A DNA stretch of 64,000 bases from Hoplostethus atlanticus (Eukaryota > Chordata > Actinopteri > Trachichthyiformes > Trachichthyidae): contig JAXDDX010000073.1 in the NCBI GenBank assembly GCA_034670405.1, positions 503,001-567,000 on the forward strand, written 5' to 3'. Both the position numbers and the translations under genes were made by a program. The stretch's first letter is position 1, and the number at the start of each line of letters is the position of its first letter. This document shows positions 1-22,689 of the stretch, one piece after another. The notes beneath the pieces were generated by a model. It saw only the letters and a program-made list of their open reading frames with translations. It had not been told where the DNA came from and did no database searches.

Positions 1-314
1 AGATGACACCGGCCTTTCTCTGCCACCTTGTGTTTTGCATTTCAAATCTGTGTCACAACACAGCCACTGCCAGCTAAATGGGACAGACAGAGAGAGAGAG
101 AGCGGGAGAGAGGGAGACAGACAGAGACAGAGAGAGGGAGGGAGGGAGGGAGGGAGATCTCTCCCCCTCCTCTGCTCCCAGGGTTGGAATGCTCTGAATT
201 CTGTAACTGACCTCCCTTACCTCCAGACGGACAGATCGGATTCATAACTTTTTCCAGTAAGCGCCTCTCTCTTCTGCAGGGGAAAGGTGGCCAAGCCCAG
301 GTTCAGGATTAAGT

Positions 315-318
315 GTTC

Positions 319-366
<48 letters not shown>

Positions 367-408
367 GTGTGTGCATGTGCGCGTTCGCATGTGTGTGTGT
401 GTGTGTGC
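315..408 (+). repeat. Compound (GT)n microsatellite
   Basis: A GT array of about 23 units followed by interrupted GT/GC stretches to 408. Open frames over it are repeat artefacts. Confidence 0.95.
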
Positions 409-535
409 CAGGATGAATGGGAGGAGGAGCAGTGTGTGATTCAGGCCCACCCCCTCAGGCTCAGTACTTTCCTGAGAGCGTAGAGTCTGCTTACCTGCCC
501 TGACATGCCAGCTAGGCCCCTCCTGCTCCCCCCCC

Positions 536-570
536 CTCACCACCACCACCACCACCACCACCACCACCCC
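536..570 (+). repeat. (CAC)n trinucleotide repeat
   Basis: About ten CAC/ACC units. A poly-His frame over it is not considered a gene. Confidence 0.93.
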
Positions 571-1752
571 TACCCCCCATACACTCCCCCCCCGGCGGCC
601 CCACATCAAAGCACCCCTGTGAGTAATGGATACCCAGCAGGGCCACACCCTTCCCTCCTCCAACCAACTGCAGCTCAGCCAGTGGCAAGCACCCGGCAAT
701 CACACAGCACACACACACACACAACAGCAGTCAGAGACACACACACACACACAGACTTAAGTATACTTTACACACTATCTAGTGTTGGGCACGGTACTCA
801 GAAAGAAGTAACACATTAATTACTTGGACTTCATTTCAAACCTATTACTCATTGGGATTACTTTTGTGTTACACCCCCTGAAAATGTACTGTTGTATCGT
901 CTCTTACTTTCAAAATAAAAGTACTTTGTGATTGCTAACTGTACTATTCATATTGAAACTGCAATAGTAATTCTTCACACCACTTGGGAAAAGTAATAAT
1001 ATTACTGTAGCCCGCGGATAAGTAATGCATTACCACACAACACTGACGCTATTATTAAAGGAGTACACCATAACAGCCCTCTGGTCAACTTCCCCATTCA
1101 GGGTTATTTTTGGACCCATTTCAGGTGAGCAGCCGCGTATTTCATCCGCTGTGCAGTGACTTCGCTGTACATCCATCCATGTCCACTTCCTATGGAAACA
1201 AAATAAGTCTTCCAATAGCGAAAATAGTGCCTGGTAGTTACAGTAAAAAAAACGGTGTTATTTTTGGATCATATTTCATGTACATTTTAGAACTGCTGCC
1301 CATTCTGAGAGCATGCTGGTAGCCTGTGATCACGGCACACATGGGTGATTTTGGTGTCTATGATCTCATCACTCAACAATGAGTTTGCCAATGGGCCGAT
1401 CGACCAAAAACTCTTTAATTGATGACCTATTGCCGCAGGGCTCATTAAACAGGGGAAAGCATCGGGGCAGTAAGGATGTACCGTATATGAGAGCATATGC
1501 CCAGTTAACCACGATATGCCTAGCAACCACCTGCACCTGTTTCCAATGCCACGCTACACCCCCCCCCCCCACCCCCCCTGCTTCTCATTTAGCTGTGCGG
1601 TGTGTCCCAGTGCCTCAGTAATGGTTCCAGTGTGCCCGGCCAGTCAGGAGAAATGACAGAGCAGAGAGTCGGCCTCAGACCTGTAGGCCCGGAGCTCTGC
1701 ACTCTGTCATTAGACACTTTAATGCTCTCAGCACCACAGCCTCCTCGCCTCT

Positions 1753-1784
<32 letters not shown>

Positions 1785-3675
1785 GTTTTCTTCTTTCTTT
1801 CACTCTCTCACTCTATTCCCACACACATTCACTCATGGTATAATTTACTCATGGTACTGAATGACGCAGGGTCGTTCCAGTAACATACAGTGAAAAAGGG
1901 TTCAGTGCCGTGTTATTAAAAGGGGCATTCAGTCATTGACAGCATCAGCAGGTCTCTGGCACAGCTTACGGTGGCCTGTAATGGACAGAAATATAAAAGT
2001 CACATTTTCCCAATATAGAGATGAAGGAAGCGGTAATATATCACAATGCTAATAATGCAACTGTAACAGTAATAATAATAATACCGCTTTTGTCATTTGC
2101 TTTTTTTGGCTTGGGGACGAAATGTGTTGCGCCGCCGGTTGTCATGGCACCACCGTCCATCTTTGAGCCGGTTTGTTCCAAAACAGAGTACAGGCCAGAA
2201 AGTGAGTTTTGAAGGCCAGACATTTCAGCACCTGGTGACGTCATCATTGAAAGTAAACAGGGCAACCCTATCAACCCCCCCAGCAGATATATTACCATCT
2301 TGTGCTGTAAGGCAGTACAAGTCTTACTTAAAAGAAACCTCCACCCTCAGATACTCTTACACTGTTTATATATCTTCAGTCTGTGACTCATTCCAGGATA
2401 TTTAGTGATGAAGTGTTGTAATTCACTTTTTTTGTTGTATCTAGTTTCCCTCAACCCTGCCTCTCTCTTCTACTTCAGTTAGTGATTTCCTACATTTCCC
2501 AGAATGCCCTTTCACATCCCCCCCAGTGAACATGCCTGAATTTGTTGCATCTAGCTGTGGCTTATACACATCGGTAAGGGAGCAATAGTAAGAGCTTTTC
2601 CAGAGAGTTTTTCCAGTCGAGACAAAGTGAAAATTGAGCCGCTTACTCAAAACTCAACATGTCTTGTGGCTGCATTGCATTATGGTCTATTGGGGCTACT
2701 GTCAGTGGAGAAATTAATGTCTCTTCCTCTTCTACGATGGATTTCTACCTGTAGGATTTGTTGAACTCTGCAAACATGGAGAGTCTAGAAAGAAGCCCCT
2801 TGTTCTTTGATTCTTTGAGGGACTGATACAAAAACCTGATGGTTGCCGTTGTTTTAGATTGAAAAATACACCGCCAAGCAACACAATGGACCCAGAAATA
2901 GAAGGGGCATCACCAATAGATGTTTTTTGACCCTGAGTTTTAGGGTGATTTTCCCTTTTAATGCACAAACTTCCTCTCAAAAAGTCAAAGGTTATGAAGA
3001 TCCTGTGTCGGCCTCTTGCACTGAAGATAGTCCTGTAATCATAGATGTTTAACTAATACAGCAGATGTTTCTCCATGGTGAGACTGTTAGTGTGAGTGTG
3101 CATGTGTGTTTGTGTGTGTGTGTGTGTGTGTATTATTATTCTTATTATTGCCCTCTCCTTTTTCTCTCCGTTACCCTGGAACATGGCTGCAGATGAAGGG
3201 AACGCGCCCGCAGGATTGAATTGGCCTGGCTGTGCCATCCGCACCACATAAAACCCATGACAAACTGTGAGACGTTAACAGGCAAAGCGATCTTGTCAGG
3301 CGACGGAAAAACCTCGGGCCTGTCCTTATGCGAAATAAAGACATCAGAGAGGAGGTTGTTTCTGCTCCGTCGAGAAAGACAGAGCGATGCCAACCCCCGG
3401 CTCCTAGACCACAGTTTGCCAGGGATGTAAACAAACAGTGCTGGCTGGCCCCCGAGAAGGCCACCCACTGCTGGAGTAGGTGGATCACGGGCTGGATCTG
3501 GTGTTTACACTAGATGAGCTGTAGTTAATGCTGGAATTAACGAAGCGCTGATAGTAGTAAGGTGGTGCGTACACTGTTAATCGGTTTGTTTGTGTACACC
3601 CATGTGTATGAATCAGTTTTTCCCTGTGAACCCTGTTTCACTCCTGGACTTTAAGGTTAAGAATGGATCTTATTG

Positions 3676-3794
3676 GGGCGTCCTGTTGGCTCAGTGGTCT
3701 AAGGCGCATACCACATAACTGCAACGTCTTGGGTTTGAATCCGGCCCGGGACCTATGTCAAAAATGCCTAAAAAAACGCCCCAGAAAAAAAAGA
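3676..3794 (+). mobile_element. tRNA-derived SINE
   Basis: The head contains an A-box-like TGGCTCAGTGGTCTAAGGCG and a B-box GGTTTGAATCC in tRNA spacing, followed by an unrelated A-rich tail. It is a retroposed element and not a functional tRNA gene, because the acceptor stem does not close. Confidence 0.75.
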
Positions 3795-4076
3795 ATATCT
3801 TATTTATATCATGACAAATGGGCAATTGTGTGGTGACTGCAATTTTAATTGGGTTTTTTTGAGCAGATGGTGACTTTTCATTGCATTTGACGTTTTCTAG
3901 CTCTGGGGGGGGCCGCCGTAGCCAAACGGATGCCAAGGAAACACTGGCACAAGTTATGGGCTGTTTGTTTGTGTGAGGGTGTGAGTGCGCTGGTGTGTCT
4001 ACCCCGGTGCCTCTAACCTGTTTCTGGCTCTTATTATCCTCTGTGCCCTCAGGTATGTTCATGAGACCGTCTAATA

Positions 4077-4281
4077 CCGGGGTGTCCAATCATGTGCCAT
4101 GGATGGCTGAGTGTATGCAGGTTTTCATTCCAACCAAAGACTACACCGGGTGATTCGACTGGTTATCACACCCTCCACCAGAGAGGAGTGACTAATCGGT
4201 GAAATTACCTGGTGTAGTCTTTGGTTGGAATGAAAACCTGCATACTCTCGGCCCTCCGTGGCACATGATTGGACACCCCTG
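4077..4281. mobile_element. hAT-type MITE with 8-bp target duplication
   Basis: GTCTAATA occurs at 4069-4076 and 4282-4289, flanking a 205-bp near-perfect hairpin. The ends are CCGGGGTGTCCAATCATGTG and the reverse complement of CAGGGGTGTCCAATCATGTG. An 8-bp duplication and CAGGG-like ends are hallmarks of the hAT superfamily. No coding capacity. Confidence 0.88.
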
Positions 4282-4936
4282 GTCTAATATTTGTGACACT
4301 GCAGAAGGAACTGCTACTAGGTGTTACCAGCCTCCCCTACCAGCGAGAGTCTATTGAAGTGATTTCACTCTGACACAAAACAAAAGATCAGCCACATTGG
4401 CCACCCTCCGTCAGACTATGCTGCTAACTGTTGTTTGTTAGTCTTTATTGATGACGTCTTTGCTGCGTAATGCTGCGAGCCACAATCATTCCCGACACCA
4501 CAATTGTTTTTTTACCCACATGCCAAATTCTATCTCATCTCGGCGTGTCACGAGGGTGGGTGTTTACTTAACCACAACGATGTCTATTACAGTTCCGACA
4601 ATAACAAAGCTGGGATGTTGAAACGTTTGTGTTGGCACGGCTTTTAATTGCCTGACTTGACTTTTTCATTGGACCCTTAAAGGTTAAATATATCTCCCCA
4701 TTAATTGTGTAACGAGTTCCTCTGTCTTTCGGGGCCGCTTCCGGGATTGTGGCTCAATCGAGTTCAGACCATAGCTGGCGACCGCATTGTGGTACTACTA
4801 CTGCTAATACTAAGATGACATAATAGGACCACAGCAGTCATCTGAGAGTTATATTATGATATAGTCTAGAAATGGCTACCGGGGCCTTTTAGTCGGAACT
4901 GCAGCAGGGCTGTTTCAAAACGTGTCTGTCTGCCTG

Positions 4937-4937
<1 letters not shown>

Positions 4938-4977
<40 letters not shown>
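4938..4977 (+). repeat. (GT)n microsatellite
   Basis: About 20 GT units in the rnf43 intron. A shorter array lies at 5636-5660. Confidence 0.95.
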
Positions 4978-4978
<1 letters not shown>

Positions 4979-6694
4979 TACCACAAGAGCAGTCTTCCCT
5001 ACATTTATTGCCACGATTAGAGGACATATGGGCCCAACGCTGGGTAGGGAACTTTTGAACCCCAGGTAAAGCATATTCCCACATGTCAAAAGATCCAGCA
5101 TTTTCTCTCTTATGTGACCGCACCCCATTTAGGCCCATGCATGTACTACAATTACTGCTCTGATGAAACAGGGAGAGAGAGGCTGTTGCGCCACAGTTGG
5201 ATGCCAGATCAAAGAGGATGTGTTAATTTTTTATCTGACCTATCTTTGTGACCGTCAATACTATGCCCTTTGAGTACCACCAACGCATCCTGGGGACAAG
5301 GTCGCTAGACACTCGCCGACTCGCTTGTGTGCATGCGACAGGCAAACAGACACATTAGCTTGCGCTTGCACACAGACACAGTTGCAGTGTATACAATGCT
5401 CTTCACCACTCATTTAATGCAATGTGCTTTGAGGAAATAAGGGTAGGAGGGGGGTAAGCCTCTGACAGTTTGTGTATACAAAGGAAGCGCGTGTTTCTTT
5501 CCAGTCGTGCATTGACTTTCCCTTTCCTGAAGTGTTAAAAAGTGATGCCATTCCACAAAGGAGGTTTCTCATTAACTTGTGATTAATGGATCAACTGAGT
5601 GATGTATTTGCCTGAAGTTTTGAGTAAATGCATTGCGTGTGTGTGTGTGTGTGTGTGTGCTCTTTCCTGCCGTGGGCTGCAGTAGGCTGGGAATCACTGT
5701 TTAGTGTTGTGTTTGACCTGGGTGATTAGTTGTTTAAACTTGCGGCTCCTCTTGACTAAAGCATTGGCAGACGCCAGCCTCTTGAGAGCATGTGATGAGA
5801 TATTAATGAAAAGGCTGCTATTTGTTTTCTCCCTGCCTCTCGGTGATGCCTGCGAAGCATCTCTCTGCTTTTGTAGAGCACGCCCCTTGCGAGTCGATAA
5901 CACAAACAGCACACTCGGAGCCAAGGCAAACACTGGTACACTGACAGAACAGGCCTCACGCAGCAAGAGAGACCCGGCTCTGGTGGTGGAGGACGTAGTC
6001 GGGTCAGGGTCGGCTTCCCCAGCCACTGCTGTGCCGCCATGCCGCTATTCCCTATCTGCTGCCTCGCCAACTTTTTTCTCTCTCGTCTTTTTTAATATTC
6101 TTTTAGGACGTATCGGCTTTATTAGACCGTATACACAGAATAATGACAGAAGTGATGAAACAGACAGAGGGGTTGACCAAACAAAGTTTCTGAGCCTGGT
6201 TGACATGATATGTGTATGAAATGTGTATCAGCCCGGTGCACGACAAGGATGCCCCACCCGCCCTCTTTCATCTCTGTTCACCATAATCCTTTCTTACTCA
6301 GTCAAACAACTCCTCCACTCTTGGCTACACTCTTCTACACTGGGAAAAAGTTTAGATGACAGAGTAGTAGCTTTGCACTATGGTCTTCAAATTTCCACTA
6401 ATATACTTTCTAGTCGGTCTGTCTGGTTTCCAGAGGCAGGTGGGAAAGTGGAAGGAGGAGCTGTACTTTGGCCCCCATCGTGAGGCCACAGGATTATGGC
6501 ATGACTGCCACCTAGTGATGGCTCGCCACATTGAACGGAGAGGCGCGATGTGTTCCTCCTTTTCCATTTCTCTCTGGTTTCCATGACCTGTCCCCTGCCT
6601 AACCCACTACTAAAGGAGTGATGTTTCCTCTTGCATTCAGTCAAATAAACGGACTTACATTACACAGAGTTACGTGACTTGGCAAAAATCCCAG

Positions 6695-6800
6695 AGTGGC
6701 AGGTTGGTCTAGCGGTTAGAGAGACTGTTCTCGAGGACTCGGGGACAACCAGAAAGAGAATTCCCCCTATGGGAGCAATAAAGTATCACATCATTGTGTG
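6695..6800 (+). mobile_element. tRNA-derived SINE
   Basis: TGGTCTAGCGGTTAGAG resembles a tRNA A box. The 3' end GGGAGCAATAAAGTATCACA is a typical fish SINE tail. It lies directly upstream of the rnf43 exon at 6820, about 20 bases before the acceptor, so this SINE may supply part of the branch point and pyrimidine region. Confidence 0.6.
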
Positions 6801-6819
6801 TATATTTTGTCTCCTTCAG

Positions 6820-10901
<4,082 letters not shown>

Positions 10902-13900
10902 GAACTTGTTGCATCCCCAATGTCACGCTGCTACACAGGAGCCAGAATGGACAAGCCTCTCATTGGCCACCTCTCTCTCTCGCGTCCTCCAAATAATTCC
11001 ACAGCAAAGCCTTCGCTCAGACTCTTCCCCAGCTTCCCCCAGGACTCGAGGCTCAGATGTTGAAAAGCTCAGTCAGATATCGACGTGGATATCAATAAAT
11101 TGCATAACAGATAATTCATATAAATTAATCCGTATCATTTTTAAATTCTTGGATCCCACCGTATGCAGTAAGCATAATATTATACATCAAAATGTTCCAG
11201 ATTGATTGATTTAGATGCTTGGAGACTGGGAGACGCTGGGGAAACAACTCGTACACCACAAAGGGGAAAATGTATTTTTTTGTGTGTGTTTTGCCTGATA
11301 TGATATCGCAAGTTCCCATGCTCCTTGGTGACAACTAATGAATGGTTCCTTGCTTAGGGTGTTGAGCCCTCATGAAGTGAGACTCCATCTCTGCCTTGCT
11401 CACTCGATGACAAAGTAACTTGATTTATCTTAGAGGTACTTATCTCACTTGCTTGATCTTTCTCTCCCTTTGCTGAGTCTCAATCTCAGCTGAGAGAAGC
11501 TTTTCTCTCCGGCCTACCTCAGCTCTAAACATGCCCCAGATATATGGGGGTCTTTTAAAGGTACTGCTGTAGTGAATTTGATTTTTTTTTTTTTGATTTT
11601 TTTTTTTTTTGCCATAACCATGTAGCTCCCGTAAACTCAACAAGAAGTTTTCCTCTTGACAGTCTTGACTTTTCCAAATGGAGAGAACGGTTGTTCCCTC
11701 AGCCCCTCAAACAACGAGCATTCAGAGAGGTTGCTGAGCCTAGCATGGGCCTTGTATTCAATATTTCAATAATGGCAGCTGTTTTTGTCACGTTTGTTTG
11801 TGTTTTTCTTTCTTTTTTTTTTTTTTTAAGTCTGTAATTTTGTTTTCATCTTTATTAATGAACTGGTTTGACTGAATTATGTCATTGTCATTACAAGCTA
11901 TTTTCTTGCTCTTGTCATTTCTCTTGCCAATGGTTACTTCTTATGTTTGACCTCAGTGCTGTTTTGTGGAGGCAGAGCAACAGGAACCCCCCTGATCAAT
12001 ACAGTGTGAGCCTCAGCTCCAGAAGGACATTGACTATATTCTCTGCTCCTCCCCTTCTCATACTCACTCAGCCCTATACTGTATGATGTCCTCCAACAAG
12101 GGTTTACCCTCCCGGTGTCTTCCAGCAACTAAAGCTCTACAGAGATCTTCTTAAACATTGCAGCCATAGAAAAGACAGCGACTATGTAATAATATAACTG
12201 GAGTAAAGCCATGCTAGTTAGACTTTACAGTACCAAGCATCAACATGTGTCTGTTTAATGATAGCTTGGTGTGCTCAGTTAGCACTTTTCCCGTGATTTC
12301 TGACTTTAATGGGCAGACCCTGAGAAATGTCTCAGGAACAATCAAACACTGGAAGAATGGAAAGAATTCATATAGGTTAGGCTAATGACACAAAATCTCT
12401 TAAATGTGCCTCGTCTATCCCCAATATTGTGCTTACTGCACAAAGGAAGATCCACCTTACAAGCAGAAATAATAGTGTTTTAATGCTCTTTTGCAGTTTG
12501 GTTAATGGTTGATAATGATAATCATCTCTCAAAGCTAAAAACTGCAGAATCAATGCTTGAATCTTTGTGGCCCACAATTCCCTGTGCTCCCGATTAGCCA
12601 CTCTAGCATTGTTAACAGTTCTTAAACAGAAAATGTGGGAAAAATCCTGGAAAAATCACTCTGGGTCCCGATACAGTGTTGATAAAAGTTGGCCTCCTAT
12701 TTGACGTCAACGACGCCATTTTGAGAAGTGTGTCTTCATGCCGTCAAAGCCCAAACGATCTGAAGCAGGAGGAGTAGCATATATGAATTCTTTTTTAGGG
12801 TGGACTTTCCCTTAAAGGCTCAGTGAAAATGTGAAAGGAGACTATTTTTCTCAGCAGTCAGACTGCAGATACAGTTTAGCTTAGCGTAAACGGCAGACAA
12901 AGAGCTCTTGGTTATTGTGATGGAGCTGGTAGCACTTAGCAAAACCTACAGGAGAAGTAATACTTTGTGTTACTGGATATGTTTGATTGGTGATTTGAAA
13001 TGAGTCTATGCTAGCTATATCATATGTGCCTTATTCATTCAGATCCCACTTCTTGATGAAGTGAAGCGCTGTTCATGATCCAAAATCAGGAACGTCCCAA
13101 TACACTAAGCTCTTACTTATCTAACCAAAGAGGCAAAGTCTTCAATACAGTGACCTTATAACTGAGTACTGTGCCTTATAGTCCTGCTCCGCCCCTTTCC
13201 TTGAATCTCAAACTAATCAAGTGTATTTTAGCTGACAGGAAAGAACATGTTAGGGTTGAAGCGGAAATCATTTTGGAGTCAGAATTTAGGACAATCAAAC
13301 AGAAATGTTCAACTGCAATCCCTCATGCCGATACCTCATTCTGAATGTGTCTCAAAGCAGTCCTCCAGCTAAAATATCAGGTTTTCTTTGTCTGTTATTT
13401 ATTGTGCCCAGAACGGTCTCCTAGACTGAGCTGAAAATGACTGAATTTACAAGCAGCACTTTGGCTTCAAAAGATTTTAACTTAAAAAAAAAAAAAAAAA
13501 ACTCAAAGAATTGAATTCAAACAAGTCCACAACCCATCAACACATGAAAATAGCATTTACATCATTAGAGCCGCAGAATATTTCCTGCGATGTTTTTATC
13601 CTGTTTAAGGTCTTTCTCTTTGTGTGTTTTTTTTTGTTTTGTTTGTTTTGCAAGAATAATGAGCTGAAACTGCCTTTTTTAATAGAGAACAATCCCTCCA
13701 GAACTTTAAGGGATGTGTCAGTATATTTTGGATACTTTGTGTACAAAAAGAGAAAGACAAAAACAGAAATGAAATAGTGTTGTATTTTATATATATAATA
13801 GAACATTTCAATACGGTGACATGTCACTAATATATTTATTTACTAATATATTTATCCATTTTGTCCAGGTTTGAAACAGTGGTTTCTGTATAGAATGTAT

Positions 13901-14000
13901 CTATATGAAACTAACCGGTGTCATCACAGATATCAACCTGGCTTCATTCCAATTATATGCAAATAAATTATTTTGAAATAAAACCTCTGTGCTGAATACA
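10902..14000 (+). other. rnf43: rnf43 3' untranslated region
   Basis: Non-coding sequence after the rnf43 stop with no recognisable protein. It contains T-rich runs (about 11581-11610 and 11811-11828) and an A run near 13484-13501. Candidate poly(A) signals AATAAA lie at 13962-13967 and 13977-13982, giving a 3' UTR of about 3.1 kb. The end point is inferred from these signals. Confidence 0.55.
13977..13982 (+). terminator. Candidate rnf43 poly(A) signal
   Basis: AATAAA hexamer, with a second copy 10 bases upstream, in the region expected for the end of the rnf43 transcript and before the MITE at 14054. Position is inferred without transcript data. Confidence 0.45.
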
Positions 14001-14053
14001 TTTTTCTGCATGAGAATCAACATGAGAACTATCGCGGCGGATACTGATTTGTG

Positions 14054-14483
14054 TTAAAGGAATAGTTCACACCAAAATGAAACTTCAGTCATCTACTCAC
14101 CCCCCAGTCAAACCTCTGTTTAAGTTTGTAGGACCACCAAACACAGAGTGAGTTAGCCCCGTAGTACCATCTCAGCCGTCCCCCCAAACGATTGATGTTA
14201 CCGGGTATCTCCAAAGTATCTCCAAACAGCTCATTTTGTCATTTTCTGACAATGTACACCCTACAGTGCTCTGGCAGAAAACGCCTGCTACTGTAGGGTG
14301 ACCAGAGCATTGTCAGTGAGGGCTATATAGGAGATATTGAGGTAAATATTGGACTATTGGACCCACAGTGCGATCGTTTGGCTACAAAACGACATTTTGT
14401 GCTTGTTTTGGACTTGGCGGTCCTACGAACTTAGTGAGTAGATAATGACTGAATTTTCATTTTGGGGTGAACTACTCCTTTAA
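14054..14483. mobile_element. TTAA-flanked palindromic MITE (about 430 bp)
   Basis: TTAA at both ends encloses a terminal inverted repeat of about 50 bp. The left arm begins AAAGGAATAGTTCACACC and the right arm is its imperfect reverse complement. An inner inverted repeat surrounds about 14258-14320. It sits between the converging 3' ends of rnf43 and hpd. The termini resemble the abundant short inverted-repeat fish elements of the Angel type. No coding capacity. Confidence 0.75.
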
Positions 14484-14602
14484 GTCTCATTTTATGTTTC
14501 AGTAATGAAGATGGACTACTGCCTCATCCATTTAAAAATGAGAGATATTAACATTTTGTGCCTCATATTTCCCAAACACATGCCGAACCGTATGAACATG
14601 AC

Positions 14603-14608
14603 TTTATT
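14603..14608 (-). terminator. Candidate hpd poly(A) signal
   Basis: TTTATT on the + strand reads AATAAA on the - strand, about 190 bases past the hpd stop codon. This gives a short hpd 3' UTR that ends before the MITE at 14054-14483. Confidence 0.5.
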
Positions 14609-14793
14609 TTTTTAGCCATACTGCTGTACCACAATCTGTTGACAGCTGATAGCATAACGCTCTGACAACGCTCATTGCTTGTTACATACAGATATATATG
14701 TGTGTGTTTGATATAGTACAGGTGTTCTGGGTAAGCAAACGTATAGCTATATACAACACTGTATAAGTGTGGTTTGGTGCCAGAGTTGGAGGA

Positions 14794-20470
<5,677 letters not shown>

Positions 20471-21191
20471 GCTGTGATTGTAGATGGGCTGCAGTTCACC
20501 AGGAGAAAGATCAAAATCACTGTCCGGCCTGGCGGTGTGCAGATAAGTACTGGTGTGAGGACCAGTTATGATTGGTCTTTGGGATCTACACCCACCTGTC
20601 CGCCTCCTAGCTTCCTGCTCCACTAGAGCATGGAGGTTCAGCAGCACTGTCCCAAATTCCAGATTAACATTGTATCAAAGTAGAGTCAGTGGTGAAGCAT
20701 CACCTGCAATATAACATGGATTCAACAGCAGTTTTGCACTCTGAAATAATGTTGGTCCAACATCAATGTTCAATGCTATTTCAATCAGTGTTTTTCAGTC
20801 ATTGATTTAACGTCAAATTAACATTGAAACAATATAAAATGAACCCTACTTCATGTACAACAAGACTCTGTGGTGACTTGCCAGTAAAACACCATGTCAA
20901 TCTCAGCTCCTTTCAGTCTGAGACTAATTGATGTTGAATCAATGCTATAGGCAACCTTGATTCATTGTTAGTATGGTATCTGGGTAGTGTTTGCCAGGTC
21001 TTGTCATCTGTCCTGAGTATTGATCCTCTGCTGTTTCTGCTCATTTGTCAGTCCTCAGAGGCTCAGTAGTCATAGAAACTATGAAACAGTTACACTACAC
21101 AATGAAAATACTCAGGTCTGGGATGTTTTGCCTGAAATTCTGTACACATATCCAACTTTTATTTGAAACATGACCGATGCTCTGAAAAGTA

Positions 21192-21385
21192 CGGAGTCCT
21201 TAAGGGTCATGGTGGGGACTTTGTTTTTTTAGCTACTTTTGCGTTACCTCGCTTTTGCTTTTTGCTTTTGGCTTTTGGTTAGCCCATTAGAAGTTGTGAG
21301 GGAATGCAAAAGTATTGCGAGGGAACGCAAAAGTAGCTAAAAAAAAAAAAAAAAAAATCCCCACCATGACCCTTAAGGGGCTCCG
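21192..21385. mobile_element. TA-flanked palindromic MITE (194 bp)
   Basis: TA dinucleotides at 21190-21191 and 21386-21387 flank inverted ends. The left end reads CGGAGTCCTTAAGGGTCATG and the right end is its near reverse complement. The repeat extends inward through an A/T run and AGCTACTTTTGCGTT to a GC-poor centre. A TA target duplication and hairpin form fit a non-autonomous Tc1/mariner-type element. Confidence 0.75.
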
Positions 21386-22094
21386 TAGTAAAGCTTGGTA
21401 CAAACACATTGCAACCAGTATTTCCTGTGACCGCTCCGATCCTTCACTGTATTCTCATTTCCACCACTAGATAGAGCTAGAGTATTGTCTTCCATGCACA
21501 GAGTAAAAACCATATAAACCAATACATATCCCAGCAAAGAATTTTCAAAATGCATATGATTTGATTTTGAATCATTTTTCATGAATTTTTATTAACAACC
21601 ATTACATTCATTTTTTAATGTTGACTCAAACATTGATGGATAGACTCAAAAACATACTGGATACATGAGGCGGCGAGCTGTAATTATAATTTAACGATGG
21701 TAAAATCCCTGGAGAACTCATTGCTCACTGCTGTTTGTGCTGTGGTTGGGAGCATCAACACAACATCACAGACTCGGGCAAGACAAATAACCTGGGAAAA
21801 TGTAAATTGCACACTTACTATATTCATTTGTTGACAGACTCTATCTTGGGTGAAAAGGGCATACATGGGGGGTGGGGTGAAGGGTTGTGTGACTGTTGAC
21901 TGGGCATATGAGGTCAGGTCCAGGCAATTACAGGCAAGGCTGGCGAACAAAAATAGTGTCTGGCCTTAGCTACAGTGCTGTAAACTGGGAGTGACACGCA
22001 CATACACATGCCATGTCTGTGTCAGGACACTTGAATGAATGAGAAACACAAGAATCATGCCTGCCATTACTTTTTCCACAAGTTTGCATGAACA

Positions 22095-22350
22095 TGGGGT
22101 GATTTTACTGATCACTTTTAAGGCAGGGATCGGTCTGGCTCCGAGTTATTTCACAGACCTCTGAACCCCCATGTGAGCCACATCGTAGCCAGAGGTCCTT
22201 GTGCGGGTGTTCCTTATGGCTGCTCCAAAATGCAGATGAAAAACAAGAGGCATCGGGGCACCTAGACTTTGGAACGACATGCCTGAGGAGGCTGACCTTA
22301 TCTGTTTAGTGTTTTAAATCATATCTTAAAACTCATTTTTATAAACGCAC
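22095..22350 (+). mobile_element. LINE 3'-end relic (L2/CR1-like reverse transcriptase tail)
   Basis: With frameshifts, the + strand still reads fragments like GLAPSYFTDL, then WNDMPEEADL and FKSYLKTHFY. These resemble the conserved C-terminal end of fish non-LTR reverse transcriptases. It is strongly degraded. The family assignment is from motif memory only. Confidence 0.6.
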
Positions 22351-22543
22351 TTTTATGTAATGTCCTTTAATTATTGCTTTTGTTCTCCTTCTTGTGGCTC
22401 TCGTTTCTTTTTTCTAAAAAAAAAAAAATTGCTTTTATTGCTTTGGATTTTCTGTTGAAAAATTATATATAACAAAGATCATTCATCTTTTTATTAGTAG
22501 TAGTAGTAGTAGTGCCATTAAATGGTTATAGTTAGTTTATTAT

Positions 22544-22658
<115 letters not shown>

Positions 22659-22689
22659 CGTGCGTACTTGCGTGTGCGTGCGTGCGGTC

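Larger units (their letters stand above)
1..6819 (+). other. rnf43: Intron of rnf43 (upstream exons outside window)
   Basis: I find no exon matching the signal peptide or the first part of the RNF43 ectodomain in this stretch, so it is read as a long intron ending at the acceptor before 6820. It holds microsatellites, a CAC trinucleotide run, a tRNA-derived SINE near 3.7 kb, a hAT-type MITE near 4.1 kb and a second SINE near 6.7 kb. Open frames seen here are low-complexity or give no recognisable protein. The absence of upstream exons is judged by eye only. Confidence 0.6.

Noticed and set aside
505..819. Poly-histidine open frame
   Set aside because: Produced by the CAC and CA microsatellites; no conserved sequence outside the repeat.
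3676..3794. Possible tRNA gene
   Set aside because: A and B boxes are present but the acceptor stem does not pair and the 3' part is an A-rich SINE body.
5704..6219. 171-codon open frame in the rnf43 intron
   Set aside because: Checked as a possible upstream rnf43 exon; no match to the signal peptide or ectodomain and no plausible splice sites.
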